From: Treponema sp.
GTDB lineage: Bacteria; Spirochaetota; Spirochaetia; Treponematales; Breznakiellaceae
Reading direction: 5' to 3'
Length of the DNA stretch: 64,000 nt
NCBI GenBank assembly: GCA_009787835.1
Contig: WQSN01000007.1
Location: 1,561 to 65,560 of the forward strand
The notes beneath the pieces were generated by a model. The model made no database searches and had not been told where the DNA came from. It saw only the letters and a list, made by a program, of their open reading frames with translations. Positions 55,709 through 64,000 of this stretch are shown here, in pieces; the first letter of the stretch is position 1; every line of letters starts with the position of its first letter. Made by a program: the position numbers and the translations under genes.

Positions 55709-55819
55709 TACATTGCATTTCTGATAACTTTTCCGTATAAACCATATCAATCCGCGGTATTCAAAATGTCTTGATTATTTCATGTAAATTTGCTACGCTG
55801 TTATCCAATAATGGAGTAA

Positions 55820-55891
55820 TGGGATGTCGGCAAGTGGTAAGCCACCGGTCTTTGGAGCCGGTATTCACAGGTTCGAATCCTGTCGTCCCAA
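55820..55891 (+). tRNA. tRNA-Gln (TTG)
   Basis: A 72-base cloverleaf: acceptor TGGGATG/CGTCCCA, anticodon stem CCGGT/GCCGG with loop CTTTGGA (anticodon TTG, reading CAA), T arm with GGTTCGAATCC. CCA is not encoded. It lies 79 bp before rplY. Confidence 0.93.
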
Positions 55892-55970
55892 AAGGGATAC
55901 TTCCGGCGAACCTGAAACAGAGGTTCAAAAGCATCCGGCAATATCCGTAATTTATATAATGAGGTAAATA

Positions 55971-56636
55971 ATGAGCAAGGTTGTATTACAGGCAAAGAAT
56001 CGTCAAAAAGCAGGTTCAGCGGAATCCCGCCGTATCAGGAGAGGCGGCCGCATCCCTGCGGTAATTTACGGAAGATCAGGCAAGGCCGTTTCCATCGATC
56101 TGGACGCCGTGGAATTTATCAAAGGTACAAAGGGTATCTCCGAAAGTACAATTGTCAAGGTAGATGTTGAAGATAAATCTTATGACGCCTTTGTAAAAGG
56201 CACTCAGAGAAATATTATCGACGGAAATATTCTTCATATAGATTTTTATGAAGTGGAAAGCGGCGTCGCTCTCCGCGCGAAGGTTTCGCTCATTCTTCAG
56301 GGAAATCCAATTGGAGTGCGCGAAGGCGGTATGCTTGAAAATCCCCTGCATGAAATCGAAGTTGAATGTTTACCGAAAGATCTGCCTGAACGGATCGAGA
56401 TTGATGTATCAGGATTAAAAGCAAATCAGTCAATTCATGTGCGTGATATTCCTCTGGGCGAAGGCGTCAGGGTTCTTTCCAACCCGGATATGGTTGTCGC
56501 GCTGGTCAAGTTTGCCAAAGCTGAAGCCGCAGCCGCTACAGATACTGCCGCAGCCGCAGCAGCCGCTCCTACCGCCGCCGCTCCGGCTGCAACTGACAAG
56601 AAAGCGCCGGAGAAGAAAGCGCCTGAAAAGAAATAA
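55971..56636 (+). CDS. rplY: Ribosomal protein L25/Ctc, long form
   Basis: This 221-residue protein has an N-terminal 5S-rRNA-binding L25 domain ('RRIRRGGRIPAVIYGRSGKAVSIDLDAVEF') and the C-terminal TL5/Ctc beta domain ('EVECLPKDLPERIEIDVSGL'). It ends in an Ala-rich stretch and a repeated 'KKAPEKKAPEKK', a low-complexity tail that is usual in this group. GAGG precedes the start. pth does not follow, as it often does elsewhere; tilS does. Confidence 0.95.
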   Translation: MSKVVLQAKNRQKAGSAESRRIRRGGRIPAVIYGRSGKAVSIDLDAVEFIKGTKGISESTIVKVDVEDKSYDAFVKGTQRNIIDGNILHIDFYEVESGVALRAKVSLILQGNPIGVREGGMLENPLHEIEVECLPKDLPERIEIDVSGLKANQSIHVRDIPLGEGVRVLSNPDMVVALVKFAKAEAAAATDTAAAAAAAPTAAAPAATDKKAPEKKAPEKK

Positions 56637-56665
56637 AATATTTTATTTGAGCAGTTTACAATGTA

Positions 56666-57784
56666 ATGATCTGTGAAGAAAATTCATCAGAAATTACTCA
56701 TCCACTGTTTCCTGTTTCAGGGTATGGCGCCGCTGAATTTGAAAATTCAGTTTCTTCCATTTTATTAAATCGTCCGCCGCGGACTTTATTTCTCGCCGCT
56801 GTTTCTGGCGGCGCGGATTCAATTGCAATGTTATGCGCCATTTCTGCCGTTATTCCCAAAGAGAGGCTTTGCTGTCTGCATGTTGATCACGGAATAAGGT
56901 CGCCTGAAGAAAGCTCATCTGACGCGGTTTTTGTCCGTGATTATTGCCGAAGCCTGGGAATAGAATGCCGCGTTAAATCCATCCCTCACGGAAAAATAAC
57001 TTCCTTTGCGCGGAGAAAAAAAGCGGGTATTGAGGCGGCCGCCCGTTTCTTCAGGCGCAAAGCGCTATTCAGCGAAGCCGCTGGATTAGGTGAAAATGCC
57101 TGCATTTTAATTGCGCATACAAAAGACGATATGCTGGAGACGGTTTTAATGCGTTTCCTTCGCGGCTGCGGCCCCGCAGGTCTTGCGGCGATGTCTGCGG
57201 AGAAAAAAAACAGCAAAGAACAAGCAATAATTCTGCGTCCTTTGTTATCTGTAAGCCGTGAAGATGTTTTGTGTTATCTGAAAGCAAAGGGCGTTTCCTG
57301 GCGGGAAGATTCTACCAATAGTGATGAAAAATATTTGCGCAACAGGATTAGGCGGCATCTTGTTCCTCTATTAAATGAGGCGTTCCCATCATGGAAAGCA
57401 GGAGTTTCCGCAATGGCGCAAACCCAGTCGCTTGCTTCGGACTTCATCGCAGATGAGGCCGGAAAGCGAATACAATGGGACTTTGAATACAGGCAACCTT
57501 CCGGTTCCCCGGTTCATGTTCACTGCATTTCGACTAACGAAGAAAACTTTTTCGCCCAGACGCAAATCATACGTGAAGAGTCGGTGTTTATAGCGCTAGA
57601 CAAATTATTAAAAGGTAAAAATTATATTAAATCCATTAAACGTTCCGTTATAAGAAATTTCTGCCGAGGGAATATAATCGCATCTGTTTTAGGTCCTGCG
57701 CAGATCAGGCGCAAAGAAGGTAAGGTTTTACTGCTGCGAAAACAAAAAGAATTTTTCGAAAGGGGAGTATCCATTTTAATATAA
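56666..57784 (+). CDS. tilS: tRNA(Ile)-lysidine synthase
   Basis: This 372-residue PP-loop ATPase makes lysidine at the wobble C of tRNA-Ile(CAT). The P-loop 'AVSGGADSIAML' has Ser47-Gly-Gly-Ala-Asp-Ser52, and further motifs are 'LCCLHVDHGIR', 'CILIAHTKDDMLETVLMRFLRG', 'ILRPLLSVSREDVLCYL' and 'REDSTNSDEKYLRNRIRRHL'. No clear ribosome binding site precedes ATG 56666; an upstream start is blocked by a stop. The order tilS-ftsH is common in bacteria. Confidence 0.93.
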   Translation: MICEENSSEITHPLFPVSGYGAAEFENSVSSILLNRPPRTLFLAAVSGGADSIAMLCAISAVIPKERLCCLHVDHGIRSPEESSSDAVFVRDYCRSLGIECRVKSIPHGKITSFARRKKAGIEAAARFFRRKALFSEAAGLGENACILIAHTKDDMLETVLMRFLRGCGPAGLAAMSAEKKNSKEQAIILRPLLSVSREDVLCYLKAKGVSWREDSTNSDEKYLRNRIRRHLVPLLNEAFPSWKAGVSAMAQTQSLASDFIADEAGKRIQWDFEYRQPSGSPVHVHCISTNEENFFAQTQIIREESVFIALDKLLKGKNYIKSIKRSVIRNFCRGNIIASVLGPAQIRRKEGKVLLLRKQKEFFERGVSILI

Positions 57785-58003
57785 AACGCTCATGCCTGCG
57801 CCTGACGGACAGAACAGAAACGGAGTTAGATTTCTTAATATTATCACGGTTCTTCTTTTCATCCCATATAAATTTGACCATATATATACTCCTAACAAGT
57901 TTTCATGTCAAATGTCCGGGTTCTTGATTAAAAGCTTTAAAATATATAAAATTCCATATTCTATTTATATCTGCCCCTTCATTCACGGGTAAACGGAGTG
58001 CTG

Positions 58004-59890
58004 ATGTTCAATTTCAATGATAAAAATAAATTGCCTGACAAAGGGCCATTACAGGGGAAACGGCCCGGAGGGTTTGCTCTGGTTTTCTTCCTGATAATGG
58101 CGGTGTTATTTTCCGCGTATTTCTTCAGGAGCGATTCTACTCCAATAAGGGAGGTCGCGTATTCGGATTTTTACCGTTTTATGGACCAGAATCAAATAGA
58201 ATCTGTTACTATTTATGAAAATAATACTATGGATGTTCTCCTCAAAGGCACTTCAAACAGCACCGCCGCTCAAATAAGAACCCGCATTCCTTACTCGGAT
58301 CCGTATCTTTTAACAAATCTGCAGGATAGAAATATTAAGTATTCGGGCGCAGCCGCGAAATTCAGCCTTATGCGTCTGCTTATTGATTTGCTTCCATGGA
58401 TTATCGGCTTCAGCATTATCATGCTTATGTTCAGAAATATGCAGGGCGCGGGAAATAAAACTTTTCAGTTCGGCAAGAGCAGGGCGAAGCGTTATCAGGA
58501 TGAGGATAAAAAAAAGATCAGCTTCGCCGATGTTGCGGGGCAGAAAGACGCGAAATATGAGCTTGAAGAAGTAGTTGAGTTTTTAAAAAGCCCTCAGAAA
58601 TTTACAAAAATGGGTGCGCGAATCCCAAAGGGCGTGCTTCTTGTCGGCATGCCCGGTACCGGAAAAACATTAATGGCGCGTTCTGTAGCGGGAGAGGCCG
58701 GAGTTGCTTTCTTTCATATGTCCGGTTCTGATTTTGTGGAAATGTTTGTCGGCGTCGGAGCAAGCCGGGTCCGCGATCTCTTTGATCAGGGAAGAAAAAG
58801 CGCTCCCTGTATTATTTTTATTGATGAGCTGGACGCTGTAGGGCGAACCCGCGGAGCCGGTTACGGCGGCGGACATGATGAGCGCGAGCAGACATTGAAT
58901 CAGCTTCTTGTTGAAATGGACGGTTTTGATTCAAAGGACGGAGTGATAATTTTAGCCGCCACTAACCGCCCTGATGTTCTGGATCCGGCTCTTCTGCGTC
59001 CCGGACGCTTCGACCGCCAGGTGGTTGTAGCGATGCCTGATATTAAAGAGCGCGAGGCTATCCTTCAAATTCACGCAGCAAAGATTCCGCTGGATAAAGG
59101 CCTTGATCTGTCCCGTATAGCGAGGGCGACGCCGGGAATGAGCGGCGCAGATATCGCCAACCTTGTTAACGAAGCGGCGCTGTTTGCTGCCCGCAAGGAT
59201 AAACCCGAGGTACAGATGAGCGACTTTGAGGAAGCCAGGGATAAGGTGCTTATGGGCGTCGCGCGGAAAACTCTTGTTGTATCCGACAAGGAACGCCGCA
59301 TGACTGCCATCCATGAAGCCGGTCATGCCCTTCTTCATTACTACCTGAAGAACGCCGACCCTTTGCATAAAGTTACAATTGTTCCGCACGGACGCGCTTT
59401 GGGCATGGCTCTTTCCCTTCCCGAAGAGGACAGCTACAGCCGCGCCAAAGGCTGGATAGAGGATCGCATCGCAATCTGTTACGGCGGCTGGCTCGCTGAA
59501 AAACTCTTTTACAATGAAACCACCACGGGAACCAAGAACGATATTCAGCAGGCTACTGAAATGGCGCGTAACATGGTTTGCGAATGGGGCATGGCAGGCG
59601 ATCTGGGACCTGTCGCTTACGGGCAGGAAGATGAACCTATCTTCCTTGGCAAGGAAATCGCGCGCCACAAGGATTATTCCGAAGATACCGCACAGCGCAT
59701 AGACAGGGCAATCAGGGAAATACTTGACCGCGCCCTTAACAATGCCAATGACATTATAGAAAGCCATAAAACTGAACTTGAAAATCTTGCTGATGCGCTT
59801 CTTGCGCGTGAAACACTGATTGACGATGAAGTGCGCCATATACTCGGTCTTCCTGCAAAAGAAAGCGCCGCAGCATTGCTCGGGAATTAA
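58004..59890 (+). CDS. ftsH: ATP-dependent zinc metalloprotease FtsH
   Basis: I prefer ATG 58004 (628 residues), 5 bases after CGGAG, to an in-frame GTG at 57998. There are two N-terminal membrane helices (about 20-40 and 120-145) around a periplasmic domain, an AAA module (Walker A 'GMPGTGKT' 215-222, Walker B '[11 protein letters not shown]', SRH '[17 protein letters not shown]') and the M41 peptidase with HEAGH (437-441). The protein degrades misfolded membrane proteins. The gap 57785-58003 holds no convincing gene. Confidence 0.97.
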   Translation: MFNFNDKNKLPDKGPLQGKRPGGFALVFFLIMAVLFSAYFFRSDSTPIREVAYSDFYRFMDQNQIESVTIYENNTMDVLLKGTSNSTAAQIRTRIPYSDPYLLTNLQDRNIKYSGAAAKFSLMRLLIDLLPWIIGFSIIMLMFRNMQGAGNKTFQFGKSRAKRYQDEDKKKISFADVAGQKDAKYELEEVVEFLKSPQKFTKMGARIPKGVLLVGMPGTGKTLMARSVAGEAGVAFFHMSGSDFVEMFVGVGASRVRDLFDQGRKSAPCIIFIDELDAVGRTRGAGYGGGHDEREQTLNQLLVEMDGFDSKDGVIILAATNRPDVLDPALLRPGRFDRQVVVAMPDIKEREAILQIHAAKIPLDKGLDLSRIARATPGMSGADIANLVNEAALFAARKDKPEVQMSDFEEARDKVLMGVARKTLVVSDKERRMTAIHEAGHALLHYYLKNADPLHKVTIVPHGRALGMALSLPEEDSYSRAKGWIEDRIAICYGGWLAEKLFYNETTTGTKNDIQQATEMARNMVCEWGMAGDLGPVAYGQEDEPIFLGKEIARHKDYSEDTAQRIDRAIREILDRALNNANDIIESHKTELENLADALLARETLIDDEVRHILGLPAKESAAALLGN

Positions 59891-59902
59891 TTTATACAGG
59901 TT

Positions 59903-61711
59903 ATGAAGGCGCTCAATAGCATAAAAAAAATTAACCGAAAGGCATCTCATGGTTTTACGCGGAGTGTTCTTCTGTTTCTGATATTATTTCTTTTTCTTAC
60001 AGGAACTTCCTACGCGCAGGAAATTATACGGGATGATTCAGATGCCGCGCTGCGGTATGTAAACTGGGCGCAGCAGGCGATTGATGAGGAAAAGTGGGAG
60101 GAAGCGTTAGCTGCATTGGAACGCGCCGCCGATTTTTCCGGTGTCTCTTCAGATATTTCCTACATGCTGGCTGTTGCCCGTTTGCATGAAGGAAAGGACA
60201 GGCAGCTTATCCTTGACGCGCTGGATAAAGCGATAGATGTTAACCGCTGGGTGAAATACAGCGAAAATCAGGCTTTGCTGCTTAAAGCTGAACAGCTAAT
60301 TGTTATGCGAAACTTTTACGGCGTTCTGGCCGCTTTGGACAAAATCGGCGAGGGCGAAGCGTCCATGCAGGCGGACATGGCGATGCTGCGTCTCCTGGTT
60401 TACAGGGGGCTCGCGTTGGGCAATGATGTTCAGGCGCTTGCGCGTTTTCGCAGTCTTTTGATGACGGCGATGGACAGGTATCCGCGCGATCCGTGTCCCC
60501 TGCGAATCTTTTTTGAGTACGCGCGGAACAGAAACCCGGAACCTCAGGCATCCGCTCCGCGTGAAAGCGACGCTAATCTGCTTGATCTTGCGTTAAGACG
60601 GCTTCCTTTTTTACTGGAAACCGATCCTGATCTCGCGTGGATGGCGGCTCCTTTTATCAGGGATGATGATACAGCCAGAAGGCATGTCGCATCTTACAGA
60701 GCCGGAGGATTATTCGGCGAAGCGGTTAAAAATTTTAAGCCATCTTATAATTCCATTCCCATTGCGCTCAATCTGGGGCTTATCGATGATTTCGCGGCTG
60801 CCGAAGAGCTTTTCGCTGTTGCAGCTAACGAACGGCCTGTTCTGGATGATACAATAATCGCTGATGTTTACAGTCTTCTCCGCAGCGCCGAAGGGCGCGT
60901 GTTTTTTACGCAAAAACTTCACGAATTTACGGGCATTATCACCCATGATGACGACATGGACGGATATATTGACAGGCGCGCTCATTACAGTTCAGGCGCG
61001 CCGAGAATGCTGGAATTTACCGCGAATAAAAACAATGATATTAATTTTATTGTTTTTTTTGACATGAATGGAATTCCCGTATCCGCTGAATGTCCTGTGC
61101 AGGGGCAGAAAAACAAAGCGCAAATACTGTGGGAACGTTATCCTTCTGTAAGGGAAGTCAGGCTGGGAAAGGAAATATTTCAGTTTCGTCCGGCGGATTT
61201 TCAGTTCGCACCTGTTGCGTTTAACGTTCTTGGCGGCGGCGGTTATCTGGAAGGTCTCCGCCTGCCTGTTCCGTCATATAACAATATTAACCTTACCTAC
61301 CGTTCTCTTGTTTCATTCAGCGAAGGTTTCAGCCGTCCCAGTTCCGAGTTTGAAGGAGCGGTTGAGCAAATATTCCTTGAACGAGGGATACCGTATCAGG
61401 CTGTAGAGACATTAAACGGAAGGGTGGTTTCCATTACTGAATTTCAAATGGGAGCGCCTGCAATTCAGCGCGTCGATTTTGACTTGGACGGAAGGATGGA
61501 AACAATACGCCGTTTCCGCCGTCCATCCTCCGGTTTCAGTGAAACGTTTGATTTTCGCAGCCTTATCGCGTCTTCCGAAAGCGACTGGTCAGGGGACGGG
61601 CGGTATAAAACGATGGAGATGTATCTGCCGGACGGTTCAGTTGTTTATTTATATGATATGGACGGCAGCGGAGAGTTCAATTATTCACATACCGGGACAG
61701 GAATGGAATGA
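59903..61711 (+). CDS. Exported TPR-like protein, function unknown
   Basis: This 602-residue protein has a signal peptide (about 1-39, ending SYAQ). Residues about 45-170 look like TPR/SEL-type helices ('YVNWAQQAIDEEKWEEALAALERAADFSG'). The C-terminal half (about 330-600) is beta-rich and contains short acidic turns such as 'DDDMDGYID', 'DFDLDGRME' and 'DMDGSGEF', reminiscent of Ca-binding or FG-GAP-like loops. I do not recognise the family; it looks treponeme-type. Its stop overlaps the next gene's start by 4 bases (ATGA), which couples it to an HtrA-like protease. Confidence 0.8.
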   Translation: MKALNSIKKINRKASHGFTRSVLLFLILFLFLTGTSYAQEIIRDDSDAALRYVNWAQQAIDEEKWEEALAALERAADFSGVSSDISYMLAVARLHEGKDRQLILDALDKAIDVNRWVKYSENQALLLKAEQLIVMRNFYGVLAALDKIGEGEASMQADMAMLRLLVYRGLALGNDVQALARFRSLLMTAMDRYPRDPCPLRIFFEYARNRNPEPQASAPRESDANLLDLALRRLPFLLETDPDLAWMAAPFIRDDDTARRHVASYRAGGLFGEAVKNFKPSYNSIPIALNLGLIDDFAAAEELFAVAANERPVLDDTIIADVYSLLRSAEGRVFFTQKLHEFTGIITHDDDMDGYIDRRAHYSSGAPRMLEFTANKNNDINFIVFFDMNGIPVSAECPVQGQKNKAQILWERYPSVREVRLGKEIFQFRPADFQFAPVAFNVLGGGGYLEGLRLPVPSYNNINLTYRSLVSFSEGFSRPSSEFEGAVEQIFLERGIPYQAVETLNGRVVSITEFQMGAPAIQRVDFDLDGRMETIRRFRRPSSGFSETFDFRSLIASSESDWSGDGRYKTMEMYLPDGSVVYLYDMDGSGEFNYSHTGTGME

Positions 61712-63600
61712 CAGAAAAGGCTGAATCTATCTCCGTTTCCTCATTGTTTTTTTTAAACAGATTCGATTTTAAATTCATCAAACCGCCGCAGTTAGCTGTT
61801 TTTTGCATAATTTTTTCAATGGTAACCGCAGGATGCGCCAGCAAGAAGGACGATTACAATTACATGTCGCAGCCTGCAATTTCTATCAGGCTGGGTGAAA
61901 TAGAAAAACAGAAAAATGAAAATCCTGTTGCCGCCCTAAATTTAATTTATATATTCAGGGAAGTGTATGTAACCCAGCAGAACGGTGATGACGCCAACCT
62001 GCGTTATCTGGCGCAGCTTGAAAATGAATCGCTTGAAAAGTTATGCGCCATGCAGAAAAAGGCAGTCGAAGAAGAACGGTGGGAAGACGCAATTTCCCTT
62101 GGCAGGTCTCTTGCAAGCCTTGGAATTACGGTGGAGAATACCGGGCTGGAACCTGATTTTATTCTTTCTGACGCAAAGAAAAAATTATCCTCAGGCGATA
62201 TTCTGGGCGCTTTTTTGGCTGCTGTCAAATCGCAGGAAATGCAGCCAATGGATTTTGAAAGTGCTTATCTGTTTCTTGAAAAAGCGGTAAATGTAAAGCA
62301 GCGCCGGGCTGCTGCATTTTTTCTTTCCGCAGCGGAAACGGCAGGAGACGGAGAAATTCCGGATGAATACCGTGAATACACCAGGGGCCGTGACAGCGTT
62401 TCTGACATGATAAAGGGAGTCGCGACAGTTTTGGTAGACAGGGGAATAAGGATAGAGAAGGGCAGAGGCATACCGGACAGGATTTTAGGTTCCGCGTTTT
62501 TCATTGATTCTTCCGGCCTTTTAATTACCAATTACCATGTAATAGAAAGCGAAGTGGATCCAAAATACAACAGTTATTCCAGGATGTATATCCGCATGGG
62601 AGACGCGGCAAGCCCCCGCATTCCCGCCCGTGTTATCGGCTGGGACAAGGCTTTGGATCTGGCCTTGATTAAAACCGAACATGAAACTGAATATGTGTTT
62701 TCGCTGATTGATCGCGTAATTCCGCAGGTAGGCGATATGGTAATGGCCATTGGATCTCCTTTGGGGCTGGAAAAAACTGTGACATTGGGAATCGTTTCGG
62801 CGCTCAGCAGGCGGTTTCTGCAGATAGGCGATGTTTATCAGATTGACGCCGCGGTAAATCAAGGCAATTCAGGCGGACCTGTTGTAGACAGCGAAGGGCG
62901 GCTTGTAGGCATTGTTTTCGCCGGTATTCAATATTATCAGGGATTAAATTTCGCTGTTCCCGCAGAGAGACTTGCCGCGGCCCTGCCCGCGATGATAAAA
63001 GGAGGAAAGGCTGAACGTCCGTGGCTTGGCATTACGTTAAGCGAAACTTTTTCCGGGGCGGAAATTATCTATACCGCACCCGGCACTCCGGCAAGGCAGC
63101 ATCTGGTAAATGAAGGTTCCTATATTAAAACAATTAATGGCAGGGAAATAAAGGCTCCCCAGGGAGGACTCATCCCCGCCATGCAGGACGCGATTTTTCA
63201 GTTTAATCCCGGCGAACTTGTGGCGCTTGAGACAGTTGATGATGAAGGCATTGTCAAAAAAAATATTTTAATGACTGTAGCGCGCCCTGAGATTCCCCTG
63301 ATTGACGCGGTAAAGACCGATAAACGCGAAAGGATCGCCGCTCCCCTTTTCGGCATGGTTTTAACTCCGCTTCCCAGCAATGTTTTTTCATCAAACTTTT
63401 TGGTAAGAAAAATTGTCCGCGGTTCAATTGCCGACGAAGCCGGTATTTCCGAAGATGATCCTATTTCAATTTATCGTATGCGCATAATGGAAAATGACGG
63501 TTACGCGCTGCTTGAGATTTCCGTAAAAAAACGCCGAATGGGTTACATGGAAACAAACATGCAATTATCCGCGTGGCTCGATTCGCCTGATACGCTGTAA
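61708..63600 (+). CDS. HtrA-like serine protease lipoprotein with N-terminal helical domain
   Basis: This 630-residue protein has lipobox VTAGC (Cys43), a helical region (about 50-225), then a trypsin-like domain with intact triad His277 (NYHVIE), Asp317 (ALDLALIK) and Ser388 (GNSGGP), and PDZ-like modules (about 435-530 and 555-625). Its domain order differs from classical DegP in the lipid anchor and the long N-terminal helical part. It probably degrades or senses envelope proteins. It is coupled to the 602-residue exported protein by a 4-base overlap. Confidence 0.9.
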   Translation: MTEKAESISVSSLFFLNRFDFKFIKPPQLAVFCIIFSMVTAGCASKKDDYNYMSQPAISIRLGEIEKQKNENPVAALNLIYIFREVYVTQQNGDDANLRYLAQLENESLEKLCAMQKKAVEEERWEDAISLGRSLASLGITVENTGLEPDFILSDAKKKLSSGDILGAFLAAVKSQEMQPMDFESAYLFLEKAVNVKQRRAAAFFLSAAETAGDGEIPDEYREYTRGRDSVSDMIKGVATVLVDRGIRIEKGRGIPDRILGSAFFIDSSGLLITNYHVIESEVDPKYNSYSRMYIRMGDAASPRIPARVIGWDKALDLALIKTEHETEYVFSLIDRVIPQVGDMVMAIGSPLGLEKTVTLGIVSALSRRFLQIGDVYQIDAAVNQGNSGGPVVDSEGRLVGIVFAGIQYYQGLNFAVPAERLAAALPAMIKGGKAERPWLGITLSETFSGAEIIYTAPGTPARQHLVNEGSYIKTINGREIKAPQGGLIPAMQDAIFQFNPGELVALETVDDEGIVKKNILMTVARPEIPLIDAVKTDKRERIAAPLFGMVLTPLPSNVFSSNFLVRKIVRGSIADEAGISEDDPISIYRMRIMENDGYALLEISVKKRRMGYMETNMQLSAWLDSPDTL

Positions 63601-63613
63601 AAACCCGGTAAAA

Positions 63614-64000
63614 TTATAATGAAGCGATGGCTTCCTGCGTCATGCGGTCGCAGCGTTCATTGTATTCATGTCCAGCGTGTCCGCGAACCCATTCCCATTT
63701 TACCGTAAATTCTCCGGCAAGCAGATCCAGCTCTTTCCACAGATCCTGATTTTTAACAGGTGATTTGTCGCTTGTTTTCCATGAGTTACGCTTCCAAAGA
63801 TGTATCCATTCTGTTATGCCTTTCTGCACATACTGGGAGTCTGTATATAAAGCTGCCTGATGCGGGACATCATCCATTGTTTTAAGCGCTTTAAGGGCGT
63901 TAATGACAGCGGACAGCTCCATCCTGTTGTTGGTTGTGTTTCTCTCCATGCCCTTTTCCTGAGCTATAATTTTTTTGCCCTGAAATGTTTCCAGCACCAT
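63614..64000 (-). CDS. rnhA: Ribonuclease HI, N-terminus cut off by window edge
   Basis: The frame is open to the right edge, so the first 20-30 residues of the enzyme (with the first catalytic Asp) lie outside. Visible are '[18 protein letters not shown]' (catalytic Glu), '[18 protein letters not shown]' (catalytic Asp) and '[21 protein letters not shown]' (His and last Asp). It removes RNA from RNA-DNA hybrids. It is convergent with the HtrA-like gene, 13 bp apart. Confidence 0.95.
   Translation of the reverse strand: MVLETFQGKKIIAQEKGMERNTTNNRMELSAVINALKALKTMDDVPHQAALYTDSQYVQKGITEWIHLWKRNSWKTSDKSPVKNQDLWKELDLLAGEFTVKWEWVRGHAGHEYNERCDRMTQEAIASL

Noticed and set aside
57792-57992. 66-residue frame between tilS and ftsH
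   Set aside because: No ribosome binding site, no recognisable sequence, and it stops right before the ftsH ribosome binding site; more likely an untranslated leader.
58952-59950. 332-residue minus-strand frame
   Set aside because: It lies wholly opposite ftsH and the start of the next gene; its composition is that of a frame mirrored from a strongly coding strand and it has no recognisable motif.

Overview
The window reads as chromosomal DNA of a spirochaete, most likely a host-associated Treponema or close relative. The evidence is the protein repertoire: DUF115/Maf-type glycosyltransferase-like protein, FtsI-like PBP beside a short signal peptidase, SpoVG, treponeme-style lipoproteins and HtrA-like lipoprotein. 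A second line of evidence is Asn at RpoB position 491, aligned with E. coli Ser531, which is the spirochaete signature of natural rifampicin resistance. Genus is inference; no rRNA is present.

Layout. 1-2787 (minus): a CsgG/LpoB-like lipoprotein (cut by the window edge) and a Zn-ribbon protein, preceded by two lux-box-like palindromes and by the gene for a membrane-bound LuxR-type regulator. 2944-7106 (minus): tightly coupled signal peptidase, PBP and DUF115 genes. 7145-13285 (plus): LysM/M23 endopeptidase, two small proteins, a beta-propeller protein with a degenerate NodB domain, an Rsm22-type methyltransferase and a PHP phosphatase. 13366-13674: an orphan XRE/HigA-like regulator. 13871-19365 (minus): thrC, mscS, oppA-like, ispF, nth. 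19566-31423 (plus): the classic transcription/translation block tRNA-Thr, rpmG, tRNA-Trp, secE, nusG, rplK-A-J-L, rpoB, rpoC. 31426-36815 (plus): Fe-S aldo/keto reductase, a ZnuABC-like metal importer, an FMN-binding lipoprotein, HIT protein and a Cys-rich protein. 37021-41286: a 1421-residue secreted metallophosphoesterase with a 182-residue internal duplication. 41401-49602 (minus): YugP-like protease, ppk1, ppx, a GH63/trehalase-like hydrolase and an ankyrin protein. 49911-55173 (plus): two GH65 phosphorylases and beta-phosphoglucomutase, a compact route from alpha-glucobioses to glucose 6-phosphate. 55343-63600 (plus): spoVG, tRNA-Gln, rplY (L25), tilS, ftsH, a large exported protein and an HtrA-like lipoprotein. 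63614-64000 (minus): rnhA, cut by the window edge.

Most of the window is core genome. No CRISPR array, prophage or complete IS was seen. The less ordinary signals are: the lux-box pair next to a 12-TM LuxR regulator; a 113-bp MITE-like element and a shorter relative; a heptanucleotide repeat family that forms a giant hairpin between nusG and rplK and lies in-frame twice inside znuA; a NodB domain that has lost its metal ligands; and the duplicated module of the 1421-residue protein, kept nearly identical at protein level while synonymous sites have drifted.
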